From contig NZ_SCOM01000002.1 of the NCBI RefSeq assembly GCF_005508865.1, positions 992,001 through 1,056,000 of the forward strand: a DNA stretch of 64,000 nucleotides, in the 5' to 3' direction. Under the pieces are notes generated by a model. It made no database searches. It saw only the letters and a program-made list of their open reading frames with translations, and had not been told where the DNA came from. Shown in pieces: positions 50,920-59,826 of the stretch. The stretch comes from Pseudomonas sp. F(2018). Its GTDB lineage: Bacteria; Pseudomonadota; Gammaproteobacteria; Pseudomonadales; Pseudomonadaceae. A program made the position numbers and the translations under genes. How positions within the stretch are numbered: position 1 is the first letter of the stretch; the number at the start of each line of letters is the position of its first letter.

Positions 50920-51879
50920 ATGCCAGTGATCGGTTATCACGCCTCCCACGAACAGTTCCCGCCCGGAGAGCTGCTGCAGCTCATGCAGCAGGCCGAGCGC
51001 GCCGGCTTCGCCGCCGGCATGTGCTCGGATCACTTCCATCCCTGGAGCGAAAGCCAGGGCGAAAGCGGCTTCGCCTGGTCCTGGCTGGGCGCCGCGCTGC
51101 AGGGCACCGCCTTCGATCTGGGCGTGGTCAACACGCCATGCTTCCGCTACCACCCGGCTCTGATCGCCCAGGCCACTGCGACCCTGGCGCAGATGTATCC
51201 GGGGCGCTTCTGGCTGGCAGTGGGCAGCGGCGAGGCGATCAATGAGTCGATCACCGGCGAGCCCTGGCCGCCCAAGGCGGAACGCAATGCCCGCCTGGCC
51301 GAGGCGGTGGCGATCATCCGCGCCCTGTGGGCCGGCGAGGAAGTGTCGCGCGACGGCCTGATCAAGGTGGAGCGGGCACGGCTGTACAGCCTGCCGTCAC
51401 GCCCGCCGGCGTTGTACGCGGCGGTTCTGTCGGAGCAGACCGCGCGCTGGGCCGGGAGCTGGGCGGACGGCATGATCACGGTCAGCGGCACGCGGGAGCA
51501 GCAGCAACGCATCGTCGACGCCTTCCGCGACGGTGGTGGCGCCGGTAAGCCCTTGCTGCTGCAGGCCAAGCTGTCCTACGCCGAGAGCGAAGCCGAGGCC
51601 CTCGCCGGGGCCCATCAGCAGTGGCGCACCAACGTGCTGCCCGGCCAGCTCAGCCAGGATCTGAAGAGCGTCGAGGAGTTCGAGGCGGCGGCCAGCTCGG
51701 TGCGCCCCGAGGATCTGCTCGGCCAGGTGCGCGTCGGCAGCGACCTGGCGCAGCACGCCGCCTGGCTGCAGGCCGATGTGGAACAGGGCTTCGAGCGCAT
51801 CTACCTGCACAACGTCAACCGCCACCAGCAGCGTTTCATCGAGGCCTTCGCTAGCTCGGTGCTTCCGCAATTGCGCTAG
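50920..51879 (+). CDS. LLM-class flavin-dependent oxidoreductase
   Basis: The 319-residue product has the bacterial luciferase-like TIM-barrel: IGYHASHEQFPPGELLQLMQQAERAGF at the start, MCSDHFHPW, GVVNTPCFRYHPALIAQATATLAQMYPGRFWLAVGSGEAINE, and WADGMITVS. It belongs with the TIGR03885-like group, in which FMN or F420 binding is uncertain. Substrate unknown. It follows the DUF2474 peptide by nine bases, so it may be co-transcribed with the oxidase genes. Its 3' end overlaps the convergent TreS-type gene by 29 bases. Confidence 0.8.
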   Translation: MPVIGYHASHEQFPPGELLQLMQQAERAGFAAGMCSDHFHPWSESQGESGFAWSWLGAALQGTAFDLGVVNTPCFRYHPALIAQATATLAQMYPGRFWLAVGSGEAINESITGEPWPPKAERNARLAEAVAIIRALWAGEEVSRDGLIKVERARLYSLPSRPPALYAAVLSEQTARWAGSWADGMITVSGTREQQQRIVDAFRDGGGAGKPLLLQAKLSYAESEAEALAGAHQQWRTNVLPGQLSQDLKSVEEFEAAASSVRPEDLLGQVRVGSDLAQHAAWLQADVEQGFERIYLHNVNRHQQRFIEAFASSVLPQLR

Positions 51880-53539
51880 CCACCGTGGCGCCGTTCTCGG
51901 CCGGCGAGAAGATCGAGCCGACCCGCCACCAGGTATAACCGTAGGGCGCCAAATGCAGCTCCAGCGCCCCGATGGCATCGGCCCGCACCACCTGGCGCGA
52001 GATCAGCTCGTAGCAGTCGCGGTCGGCCAGCTCCGGGTGGCGTATGCGCACCGTGCAGGCGCTGCGGGACAGGTTGTGCACGCAGACCACCCGGCCGTGA
52101 TCGAGGAAATAGCTCTCGGCCAGCACGGCCGCGCCGCCATCGCACTCGATGAATTCGTGACGCCCCAGGCCGAACTCCGGGCAGGAACGGCGCGTCTCGA
52201 TCAGCGCACGGGTGGCGTTGAGCTGCGACTGCGGTTGCAGCCACTGCTCGGTGACATTGACCCTTGCATAACCGTATTCGCCGTCGGCAATCATCGGCCG
52301 GATCAGGCGCTGCGGATCGGCGCAGGAGAACCCGCCGTTGGTTTGCGCCGACCACTGCATCGGCGTGCGCACCGGAAAGCGATCCGGCAGCTCCAGGTTG
52401 TCGCCCATGCCCAGCTCGTCGCCGTAATACAGCAGCGGCGCGCCGCTGCGGCTGAACAGCAGGCTCAGCGCCAGGCGCACCCGCTGCGGGTCGCCCAGCA
52501 GCGGCGCCAGGCGCCGGCGCGTGCCACGTCCGTAGATGCGCATGTGTGGGTGCGGGGCGATCGCGTCGAGCAGCTCCTCGCGCGTCGTCTCATCCAGCCA
52601 GGCCAGATTCAACTCGTCATGGTGGCGGAGAAAGTTCATCCACTGGGCACTGGGCGGCAGCGGTGGCAGCAGCGCCTCCAGCTCACGAATCGGCGTGCCG
52701 TCCTCGCGGGCCAGGGCCAGGAAGATGCGTTCGGCGCCGATAAAGTTGAACAGCTGGTTCAGCCCGTCGCCATTGCCGAAGAACTGCCCCAGCTGCTCCG
52801 GTGGCACATTGGCCTCGCCCACCAGCATCGCCCCATGGCCATAGCGGCTGGCGTGGCGGCGCAGCTGGCGCAGGTACTCGTGGGGGTCGCTGAAGTGTTG
52901 TGCCGGGCCCTTGGGCAGGATCAGGTAGGGCGCCGCATCCACCCGGAAGCCGTCCACGCCCATGGCCAGCCAGAAGCTGAGGATGCGCATGACCTCCTGG
53001 CGCACCTCGGGGTTGCCGTGGTTCAGCGACGGCTCGAAGTCGTGGAAGCGGTGGAAGTAGTAGGCGCCGGCCTGCTCGTCGTAGGTCCAGACACTGTCGT
53101 AGCGGTCGGGAAACATCACCTGATCGGCATGCGCGTCGTCCGGCTCATCCACCCACACGTAATAGTCGCGGAACGGCGAGCCGGGGTGGCGCGAGGCCTG
53201 GAACCAGGGATGCTGGTCGGAAGTGTGGTTGACCACCAGATCGAGGATCACCCGGATGCCGCGAACCCGCGCCTCGTCCATGAAGGCGCTGAAGTCGCCA
53301 AAACTGCCCAGGTGCGGGTCGATGCCGTAGTGGTCGATCACGTCATAGCCGTCGTCGCGCTCCGATGACGGATGGAACGGCATCAGCAGCAGGCTGTTGA
53401 TGCCCAGCTGGCGCAGGTAGTCCATGCGCGCGGTGAGGCCGGGAAAATCGCCGATGCCATCGCCATTGGAATCATGGAAGGTGGCGACATCCAGTTGATA
53501 GGACACCGCGCTGTCGTACCACACATCGTTCGCTTCCAT
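51851..53539 (-). CDS. TreS-like trehalose synthase / alpha-amylase family GH13 protein
   Basis: The 562-residue GH13 protein looks like trehalose synthase (maltose-trehalose transglucosylation) or a related alpha-glucosidase. Seen: VWYDSAVSYQLDVATFHDSNGDGIGDF, ILDLVVNHTSDQHPWF, GVDGFRVDAAPYL (nucleophile), AMLVGEANVP (acid/base) and NFLRHHDELNLAW. It lacks the C-terminal maltokinase domain of TreS-Mak fusions and no glgE is near, so it is not a normal GlgE-pathway TreS. ATG 53539 is chosen on GGAG spacing; a longer frame begins at 53662. Confidence 0.8.
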   Translation of the reverse strand: MEANDVWYDSAVSYQLDVATFHDSNGDGIGDFPGLTARMDYLRQLGINSLLLMPFHPSSERDDGYDVIDHYGIDPHLGSFGDFSAFMDEARVRGIRVILDLVVNHTSDQHPWFQASRHPGSPFRDYYVWVDEPDDAHADQVMFPDRYDSVWTYDEQAGAYYFHRFHDFEPSLNHGNPEVRQEVMRILSFWLAMGVDGFRVDAAPYLILPKGPAQHFSDPHEYLRQLRRHASRYGHGAMLVGEANVPPEQLGQFFGNGDGLNQLFNFIGAERIFLALAREDGTPIRELEALLPPLPPSAQWMNFLRHHDELNLAWLDETTREELLDAIAPHPHMRIYGRGTRRRLAPLLGDPQRVRLALSLLFSRSGAPLLYYGDELGMGDNLELPDRFPVRTPMQWSAQTNGGFSCADPQRLIRPMIADGEYGYARVNVTEQWLQPQSQLNATRALIETRRSCPEFGLGRHEFIECDGGAAVLAESYFLDHGRVVCVHNLSRSACTVRIRHPELADRDCYELISRQVVRADAIGALELHLAPYGYTWWRVGSIFSPAENGATVASAIAEAPS

Positions 53540-53824
53540 CCGCCACTCCGCCGGCCAGAACCCTGCTAGATGGAGCCGAACGCGGCGGCACAAGTTCAGG
53601 CAATTGCCGCGGTGCGGGGTTGCGCTCGCGTCCCAGTGCCTGAGGCAGAGATCGGAATGCACGGGCGGATCTCCGGCTGAAGCCGATGACGTGCCCAGTC
53701 GAGGCTGACAACCATGAAAGCCTTGAACCCCGCGGCCTGCCGCCCTGTCTCAATGGAGTGACCCACGAGGCGCCCTCTCCATGCATCCTTCGTCCTGCCC
53801 TGCACCGCGCCAGCGGAGAACGCC
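53540..53824. other. intergenic region between divergent genes
   Basis: 285 bases between the TreS-like gene and the antiporter. I see no supported gene, repeat or clear promoter here. Confidence 0.5.
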
Positions 53825-55168
53825 ATGAGCTTCAGCCTGTGGCTGCTGGTGCTGGGCACCCTATTGTTGATCCTGGCGCTGACGTCCGCCTACCTGCGCC
53901 TGCTGCCGGTGTCTTCGTCGGTGCTGTATCTGGCCTTCGGCCTGGTCATCGGCCCCCTCGGCCTCGAACTCTGGCAACAGGATCTCGGCCATATCAGTGG
54001 CTGGCTGGAACACCTGGCCGAGGCGGCGGTGCTGGTCTCGCTGTTCATCGGCGGGCTCAAGCTGCGCCTGCCGCTACGATCGCCCGAATGGCACGCGGCC
54101 TGGCTGCTGGCCGGGCCGGTGCTGGTTGGCACCATTCTCGGCCTGACCCTGGTCGGGCACTTCGCTCTCGGCCTGGACTGGGGCCTGGCGCTGCTGGTGT
54201 CGGCCATCCTCTCGCCCACCGACCCGGTGCTGGCCAGCCTGGTGCAGGTCAGCCGCGCGGGCGATGTCGACCGTCTGCGCTACGCCATCTCCGGCGAGGC
54301 CGGGCTCAATGACGGCACCGCCTTTCCCTTCGTGATGCTCGCCCTGCTGCTGATTGCCCAAGGGCAAGCCCTACCGCAGCTGGATGATGTCCTGCGCTGG
54401 CTGTTCAGCGACATACTGTGGGCGGTGCCCGCCGGGCTGTTGCTCGGTTACGTGCTGGGCCGCGGCACGGGCCGCCTGGTGATCTACCTGCGCGCACGCC
54501 ATACCGATACGGTGGTGACGGCCAACGACTTCCTCGCCCTGGCGCTGATCGCCCTGTCCTACGCCTGCGCCGAGGCCATCGGTGCCTGGGGCTTTCTCGC
54601 CACCTTCGCCGCCGGCCTGGGCCTGCGCCATGCCGAGGTGGAAACCAGCAGCCACACCGAGGCTCCCGCCGAGGAAAGCGGCAATCCCGAGCCACGTGAG
54701 GAAGGCCAGGCCAACGCCCTGGTGGAATTCGGTGCCGACACTGAGGCACACCCGCAGATCGCCGCTGGCGCGCTAATGGCCGACATCCTGTCCTTCGGCG
54801 GGCTGCTCGAACGCATTCTGGAAGTGCTGCTGGTGACCCTGCTTGGCGCCCTGCTGGTCTACCACTGGGACTGGCGCGCCCTGCCGCTGGCACTGGCGCT
54901 GTTCTGCCTGGTGCGCCCGGCCATGGTGGTCCTGCTGATCCGCGAGCACCAGCTGCCGCTCGGCCATCGCCTGTTCGTCGGCTGGTTCGGCATCCGCGGC
55001 ATCGGCAGCCTGTACTACCTCAGCTACGCCCTCAACCACGACCTGTCGCCACTGGCCGCCAGCGAGGCCAGCGACCTGGTGCTCAGCGTGGTGGCCCTGA
55101 GCATCCTGCTCCACGGTCTGTCGACCCAGCCGCTGCTGGACTGCTACGAGCGGCTGTACCGACGTTGA
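53825..55168 (+). CDS. CPA1-type cation:proton antiporter (NhaP-like)
   Basis: The 447-residue protein has about twelve transmembrane helices and exchanges Na+ or K+ for protons. Seen: the LSPTDPVLASLVQ motif near 129-141 and GEAGLNDGTAFPFV near 159-172, the paired Asp-containing signatures of CPA1 exchangers, and FVGWFGIRGIGSLYYL near the C-terminus. An acidic, Glu-rich cytoplasmic loop (about 275-305, ETSSHTEAPAEESGNPEPREEG) interrupts the helices. It is monocistronic and converges with the GGDEF-EAL gene, leaving a single base between the stops. Confidence 0.87.
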   Translation: MSFSLWLLVLGTLLLILALTSAYLRLLPVSSSVLYLAFGLVIGPLGLELWQQDLGHISGWLEHLAEAAVLVSLFIGGLKLRLPLRSPEWHAAWLLAGPVLVGTILGLTLVGHFALGLDWGLALLVSAILSPTDPVLASLVQVSRAGDVDRLRYAISGEAGLNDGTAFPFVMLALLLIAQGQALPQLDDVLRWLFSDILWAVPAGLLLGYVLGRGTGRLVIYLRARHTDTVVTANDFLALALIALSYACAEAIGAWGFLATFAAGLGLRHAEVETSSHTEAPAEESGNPEPREEGQANALVEFGADTEAHPQIAAGALMADILSFGGLLERILEVLLVTLLGALLVYHWDWRALPLALALFCLVRPAMVVLLIREHQLPLGHRLFVGWFGIRGIGSLYYLSYALNHDLSPLAASEASDLVLSVVALSILLHGLSTQPLLDCYERLYRR

Positions 55169-55169
55169 A

Positions 55170-58100
55170 TCAGCGCGCCACGCCGATCTGTTGGCGCAGG
55201 CGGCGGTTCTCGCGGTGCAGTTCGCGTTGCTGGAAGGCTTCACGCAGCTGGTTGCGCAGGTCTTCCGGCTCCCAGGGGGTGGTGATGAAACGGTAGATCA
55301 CACCCTCGTTGACCGCCTTGAGGATGCTGCCGACCCGGGCCGCGTCGCTTAGGGCCAGGCGGATGGCGTCCGGGTAGATGCTGCGGATCTTGCGCAGGAA
55401 TTCCACGCCGTGCATGTCCACCAGACTCAGGTCGGTCAGCACCACGTCTACCGGGTAGAGCGCCATCAGGTTGAGCGCGGCGGCGCCGTCGCTGGCGATG
55501 AGCAGCTTGTAGCTCTCCAGACGCAGCACGCGGCGCAGGGCCTCGTGGCTCTCGGCGCTACCATCGACGATCAGCAGATAGCGCTCGGTGCCGTCGAGGA
55601 TATTGGCCGGCAGGCTCAGCGGCGTACCGCTCTGCAGGAACTGCATGCAGGCCAGCGGCGGCAACGGCGGTGAGTAGAAGTAGCCCTGCATCTCGTCGCA
55701 GCCGGCGGCGCGCAGGAAGCTCATCTGCTCCGATTGCTCCACCCCTTCGGCAATCACCTTGATCCCCAGGTTGTGGCCGATGGAGATCATCGAGCGGGCC
55801 AGCGAGGCGCTGTCCGGCTCGGTGAGGATGTCGGTGATGAAGCTGCGGTCGATCTTCAGCTGGCTGAACGGGAAACGCTTCAGGTAACCCAGGGAGGAAT
55901 AGCCGGTACCGAAATCATCGATGGAGAAACGCACGCCCTGCTCGCACAGGTGCTGCATCTTGCGCTGCACCACGTCGGCGTCGCTGGTCAGGATGGTCTC
56001 GGTCAGCTCGATCTTGATCCAGCGCGAGGGAATGTTCTGGCTCCTCAGCACGCTGAGAATGCGCTCGATGAAATTCTCGTCGGCAAAGCTGATGGCGGAG
56101 AAGTTCACCGCCACGCTGAGGTCCTGGCTAAAGCTCTCGCGCCAGATCGCCAGCTGCTTGCACACCATCTCGAACACGTAGAAATCGATATCGACGATCC
56201 AGCCGGTTTCCTCGGCCAGCGGTATGAATTCGCCTGGTGAAACCATGGTGCCGCCGCGGTTCCAGCGCACCAGTGCCTCGAAACCGCACAGGCGGCCGTT
56301 CTGCAGGTCCAGCTGGGGTTGGTAGAAGACGATGAACTCCTGGTTCTGCAGGGCATGGCGGGTCTGCTGCTCCATGGCCAGGCGCGCCTGGACCTGCTCG
56401 TTCATCGCCGGCATGAAGGCGCAGATGCGGTTACGTCCCTGGTGCTTGGCCTGGTACATGGCGGTGTCGGCGTTGCGCAGCAGGGTGCCGGCATCGCGCC
56501 CGTCGCTGGGGAAGCAGCAGAAGCCGATGCTGCAGCTGACCGCCACTTCCTGGCCGTCCAGCATCATCGGGCTGGCAATAGTGTCCTTGATATGTTCCAG
56601 CATGGCGACCTGCTCGCTGAGCTGGACGGTGTCGGCCACCAGAATGATGAACTCGTCGCCTCCCAGGCGCGCCACCGTGTCGATGTCGCGCACGCAGGCA
56701 CGCAGACGCGCGGCGATCTCGATCAGCAGCTGGTCGCCGGCGCTATGGCCCAGGCTGTCGTTGACCACCTTGAACTGGTCGACATCCATGAACGCCAGGG
56801 TGAACTGGCCGCTGCCGCGGTTGGCGAAGGCGATGGCCTGGCCGATACGGTCGTTGAGCAAGTTGCGATTGGGCAGGCCGGTCAGGCTGTCGTGGTTGGC
56901 CTGGTGCTCCAGTTCCTCCTGGTAGCGCTTGCTCTCGGTGACGTCGTGGAGGATGCCGACGAAGTGGCTGACCTTGCCGCGATCGTTGACCACCGGCGCT
57001 ACCCGCAGGTCGTTCCAGAATTCCGAGCCGTCCTTGCGGAAGTTGCGCAGCAGGGCCGCGCCCTCCTCCTTCGCCACCAAGGCGCGGCGGATGCTGTCCA
57101 GCTCCGCCTGGTCGCGGTCCTTACCCTGCAGAAAACGGCAGTTGCGCCCCAGCACCTCGTCCACCGAGTAACCGGTAATGCGTTCGAAGGCCGGGTTGGC
57201 ATAGACGATGGGCTGATCCGGATGCTCCGCGTCGGTGATGATCACCGCGTTGACGCTGGCCTCGACCGCCCGAGTGCGGATGCGGATCTCCAGGTCGCGG
57301 CGGCGCTGTTCGGTGATGTCCTGGATCACCACGATGGCACCCTGGATCACCCCACTGGCGTCACGAAACGGCACTGCCGAGTTGAGGATGGTCTTGCGCT
57401 CGCCCTTGAAGGTCTCGATGTCGACCACTTCGTTGCGCGACACCCGGCCTTGCTGCACGGCACGCATCATCGACCAGCCCGACTCGGTGATGCGCTCGCC
57501 GGTCTCCGCCCACCAGCCGCGGTAGTGGCCGTAGCCGTCCGCGCCGCTCGGGTGGGCGCCGCCCCAAATCAGGCTGCTCTCCGGGTTGCTCATGATCAGG
57601 CGGCCCTGCTGGTCGGTGACGAACACCCCCACCGGTAGACTGTCCAGCACCTTGCGCAACAGTTCCTCGCTCTTGGTCAGCGCCTCGGTGCGCTGTTCCA
57701 CCAATTGTTCCATGCTCTCGAACAGGCGCACGCGGCCCAGGGCCATGGCCAGTTGGCGGCCGATGGAAGCCAGGGCGCTGAGTGAGTCTTCCGACCAGGG
57801 CTGTGCGTCGCGCTGCACCACGTTGAGCATGCCGATGATCTCGCCGCCCATCTGCAGCGGGATGCTGGCGTGGATGGAGTCGCCCGGTTTGTCGAGCAGC
57901 GCCGGGCAGTCGCTGATATTGCTCGGCCGCGACAGCTTGTCACTGACCCAGGCATGTCGGCACGGGCAGTTGCGCGCGCAGTTGTCGAGGTCATGCTTCG
58001 AGTAGTTCTGCCCGCGGGCGCAGGCACCGGCCACTTGGGCCGGCTCGTGCGGTTCGTTGGCGTCGGCCAGCAGCAGCCAGGCGCCGACCGCGTCGGGGAA

Positions 58101-58748
58101 CTCCAGGATGCGGCGCAGCGCCGCGTCGATGACATTGCGCTCGCTCTTGGCATCGGTCAGGCCGCTGGTGAAGTGGAACAGGCAGTTGAGCAGCGAGTTG
58201 GTACGCGCCAGCTCGTCGTGCTTGGCCTGCAGCTCGTTGTTCAGACGTACGCCCTGCTCGTAGGTGGAAATCAGCAGATCGAGGATCTGCTGGCGGCTGG
58301 CGGTGATGAAATGACGCTCGCCCTCCAGCACCACCTCGACCCCCATCTGCACCCGCTCGTGGGTGCGCAGTTCGAGGTTGACCAGGAAGTAGCGGATGCG
58401 CGACATCAGGTACTTCTCGTCGAAGGGCTTGACGATGAAGTTGTCCGCCCCCGAGGCCAGGCCGTGCACCACGTCGCGGGCGTCGGCCAGAGCGGTGACC
58501 AGGATGATCGGGATGCCCTGGGTCAGCGCCGAGCTCTTCAGCTGGCGGCACAGCTCATAGCCGTCCATTTCCGGCATGACGATGTCGCTGATGACGATGG
58601 TCGGTTTGCGCACCGCCACCATCTCCAGCGCTTCGCGGCCATTGCTCGCCACCCGCACCTTGCAGCCAACGGCTTCGAGCATGTACTGCAGTTCGGTGGC
58701 CTGGGTGTGGCTGTCCTCTACCACCAGAATTTCGGCGTCTGCATACAT
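55170..58748 (-). CDS. REC-GAF-PAS-LOV-GGDEF-EAL-REC hybrid c-di-GMP signalling protein
   Basis: The 1192-residue output protein of the chemosensory operon. Domains: receiver 1 (1-125, phospho-acceptor Asp55), GAF with a Cys cluster (about 190-335), PAS (about 350-480), LOV (about 485-605, photoactive-type Cys537 in GRNCRFLQG, RKDGSEFWNDL), GGDEF (about 610-775, motif 696-700, I-site RDID 687-690), EAL (about 790-1040, motif 824-826, IDDFGTGYSSL and IAEGVE) and receiver 2 (about 1060-1192). Both catalytic domains look intact, so it may both make and break c-di-GMP. In LOV the usual Gln is Leu600. Receiver 2 has Asp1106 but Thr1157 replaces the conserved Lys. Start 58748 fits GGGAGG spacing; 58754 gives ATGA overlap with cheB. 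Confidence 0.9.
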   Translation of the reverse strand: MYADAEILVVEDSHTQATELQYMLEAVGCKVRVASNGREALEMVAVRKPTIVISDIVMPEMDGYELCRQLKSSALTQGIPIILVTALADARDVVHGLASGADNFIVKPFDEKYLMSRIRYFLVNLELRTHERVQMGVEVVLEGERHFITASRQQILDLLISTYEQGVRLNNELQAKHDELARTNSLLNCLFHFTSGLTDAKSERNVIDAALRRILEFPDAVGAWLLLADANEPHEPAQVAGACARGQNYSKHDLDNCARNCPCRHAWVSDKLSRPSNISDCPALLDKPGDSIHASIPLQMGGEIIGMLNVVQRDAQPWSEDSLSALASIGRQLAMALGRVRLFESMEQLVEQRTEALTKSEELLRKVLDSLPVGVFVTDQQGRLIMSNPESSLIWGGAHPSGADGYGHYRGWWAETGERITESGWSMMRAVQQGRVSRNEVVDIETFKGERKTILNSAVPFRDASGVIQGAIVVIQDITEQRRRDLEIRIRTRAVEASVNAVIITDAEHPDQPIVYANPAFERITGYSVDEVLGRNCRFLQGKDRDQAELDSIRRALVAKEEGAALLRNFRKDGSEFWNDLRVAPVVNDRGKVSHFVGILHDVTESKRYQEELEHQANHDSLTGLPNRNLLNDRIGQAIAFANRGSGQFTLAFMDVDQFKVVNDSLGHSAGDQLLIEIAARLRACVRDIDTVARLGGDEFIILVADTVQLSEQVAMLEHIKDTIASPMMLDGQEVAVSCSIGFCCFPSDGRDAGTLLRNADTAMYQAKHQGRNRICAFMPAMNEQVQARLAMEQQTRHALQNQEFIVFYQPQLDLQNGRLCGFEALVRWNRGGTMVSPGEFIPLAEETGWIVDIDFYVFEMVCKQLAIWRESFSQDLSVAVNFSAISFADENFIERILSVLRSQNIPSRWIKIELTETILTSDADVVQRKMQHLCEQGVRFSIDDFGTGYSSLGYLKRFPFSQLKIDRSFITDILTEPDSASLARSMISIGHNLGIKVIAEGVEQSEQMSFLRAAGCDEMQGYFYSPPLPPLACMQFLQSGTPLSLPANILDGTERYLLIVDGSAESHEALRRVLRLESYKLLIASDGAAALNLMALYPVDVVLTDLSLVDMHGVEFLRKIRSIYPDAIRLALSDAARVGSILKAVNEGVIYRFITTPWEPEDLRNQLREAFQQRELHRENRRLRQQIGVAR

Positions 58749-58750
58749 GG

Positions 58751-59815
58751 TCATTCCCTCCCGTTACTTCCGTTTACTGCGGCCATGTGGGTAGCAATTG
58801 CGTTGAGCAGGTCGGCAATGCCTTCGGGCGGCAACACCTGGCGGGCGGCCTGCAGGCCGATGGCCGCCTTGGGCATGGAGTCGATCACCGCCGTGCCCGG
58901 CTCCTGTACCAGAGTCAGGGCGCCGGCCTGGCACATCTCGGCCAGGCCCTGGGCGCCGTCGCGGCCCATGCCGGACATCTGGATGCCGATCGCCTGCTTG
59001 CCGAAGTGGCGGGCGACCGAGCGGAACAGGTAATTGGCGGCCGGACGCACGTGTTCTTCCGGCGGCGCGTCGTCGAGGATTACGCTGCGGTTGGCGGCGA
59101 AGCCCAGGTGATGGCCGTCCGGCGCCAGGTGCAGGGCTCCCGGAGCCAGGCGCTGGCCGCGCTCGGCGATCACGATGGGGATCGGCGTCAGCGTCGCCAG
59201 CCAGTCGCGGAAGCTCGGCAGGAAACCCGGCGCGATGTGCTGGACCAGCACCAAGGGCCAGGGCTGCTGCGGCGCCAGGGATTGCAGCAAAGCCTTGATC
59301 GCCAGTGGCCCGCCCGCCGATGCGGAGATCGCCACCAGCTGCGGTGCGCAGGCCGCCGTCTGCGCCACCAGCGGCGGTGTATCGGCAGAACTCATCTCGC
59401 TGGGTCGGCGCTTACGCCGCACGATCTTCACCTGGACCATGCTGCGCAGAGTACGCAGCAACTCTTCGATGCGTTCCTCGAAGTCGCTGGCGGTCGGCCC
59501 CGCAGGCTTCTCCAGCACCGCCAGGGCGCCGGCCTCGAGGGCACGCATGGCCGTGACCGAGGCCTGATGATTGACGCTGGCGGAGAGAATTACCACCGGC
59601 AAGGCGTAGTGTTCGAGGATACGCTCGGTGGTCTCATAGCCATCCATGCCAGGCATGTGCACATCCATGGTGATGATGTCCGGCATGAACCCGGTGAGCA
59701 CCTGCAAAGCCTCGGCACCGGTACTGGCCTCGCGTACCTCATAGCCCTCCCCCTCGAGCACGGCACGCAACAGCATGCGGCTCACCGGTGAATCGTCCAC
59801 TACCAGCACGCGCAT
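58751..59815 (-). CDS. cheB: CheB/WspF-type chemoreceptor methylesterase
   Basis: The 354-residue protein has a receiver domain (VLVVDDSPVSRMLLR at the start, TMDVHMPGMDGYE with the phospho-acceptor Asp, VLEKP Lys) joined through a basic linker (VRRKRRPSEM) to a methylesterase domain with the triad regions ISASAGGPLAIK, VQHIAPGF and MSGMGRDGA. It removes methyl groups from the operon's MCP. It overlaps the next gene by four bases or is separated from it by two, and lies 11 bases after cheA. Phosphorylated by the CheA-REC hybrid upstream, as is WspF by WspE. Confidence 0.9.
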   Translation of the reverse strand: MRVLVVDDSPVSRMLLRAVLEGEGYEVREASTGAEALQVLTGFMPDIITMDVHMPGMDGYETTERILEHYALPVVILSASVNHQASVTAMRALEAGALAVLEKPAGPTASDFEERIEELLRTLRSMVQVKIVRRKRRPSEMSSADTPPLVAQTAACAPQLVAISASAGGPLAIKALLQSLAPQQPWPLVLVQHIAPGFLPSFRDWLATLTPIPIVIAERGQRLAPGALHLAPDGHHLGFAANRSVILDDAPPEEHVRPAANYLFRSVARHFGKQAIGIQMSGMGRDGAQGLAEMCQAGALTLVQEPGTAVIDSMPKAAIGLQAARQVLPPEGIADLLNAIATHMAAVNGSNGRE

Positions 59816-59826
59816 CCCCTTCCCCC

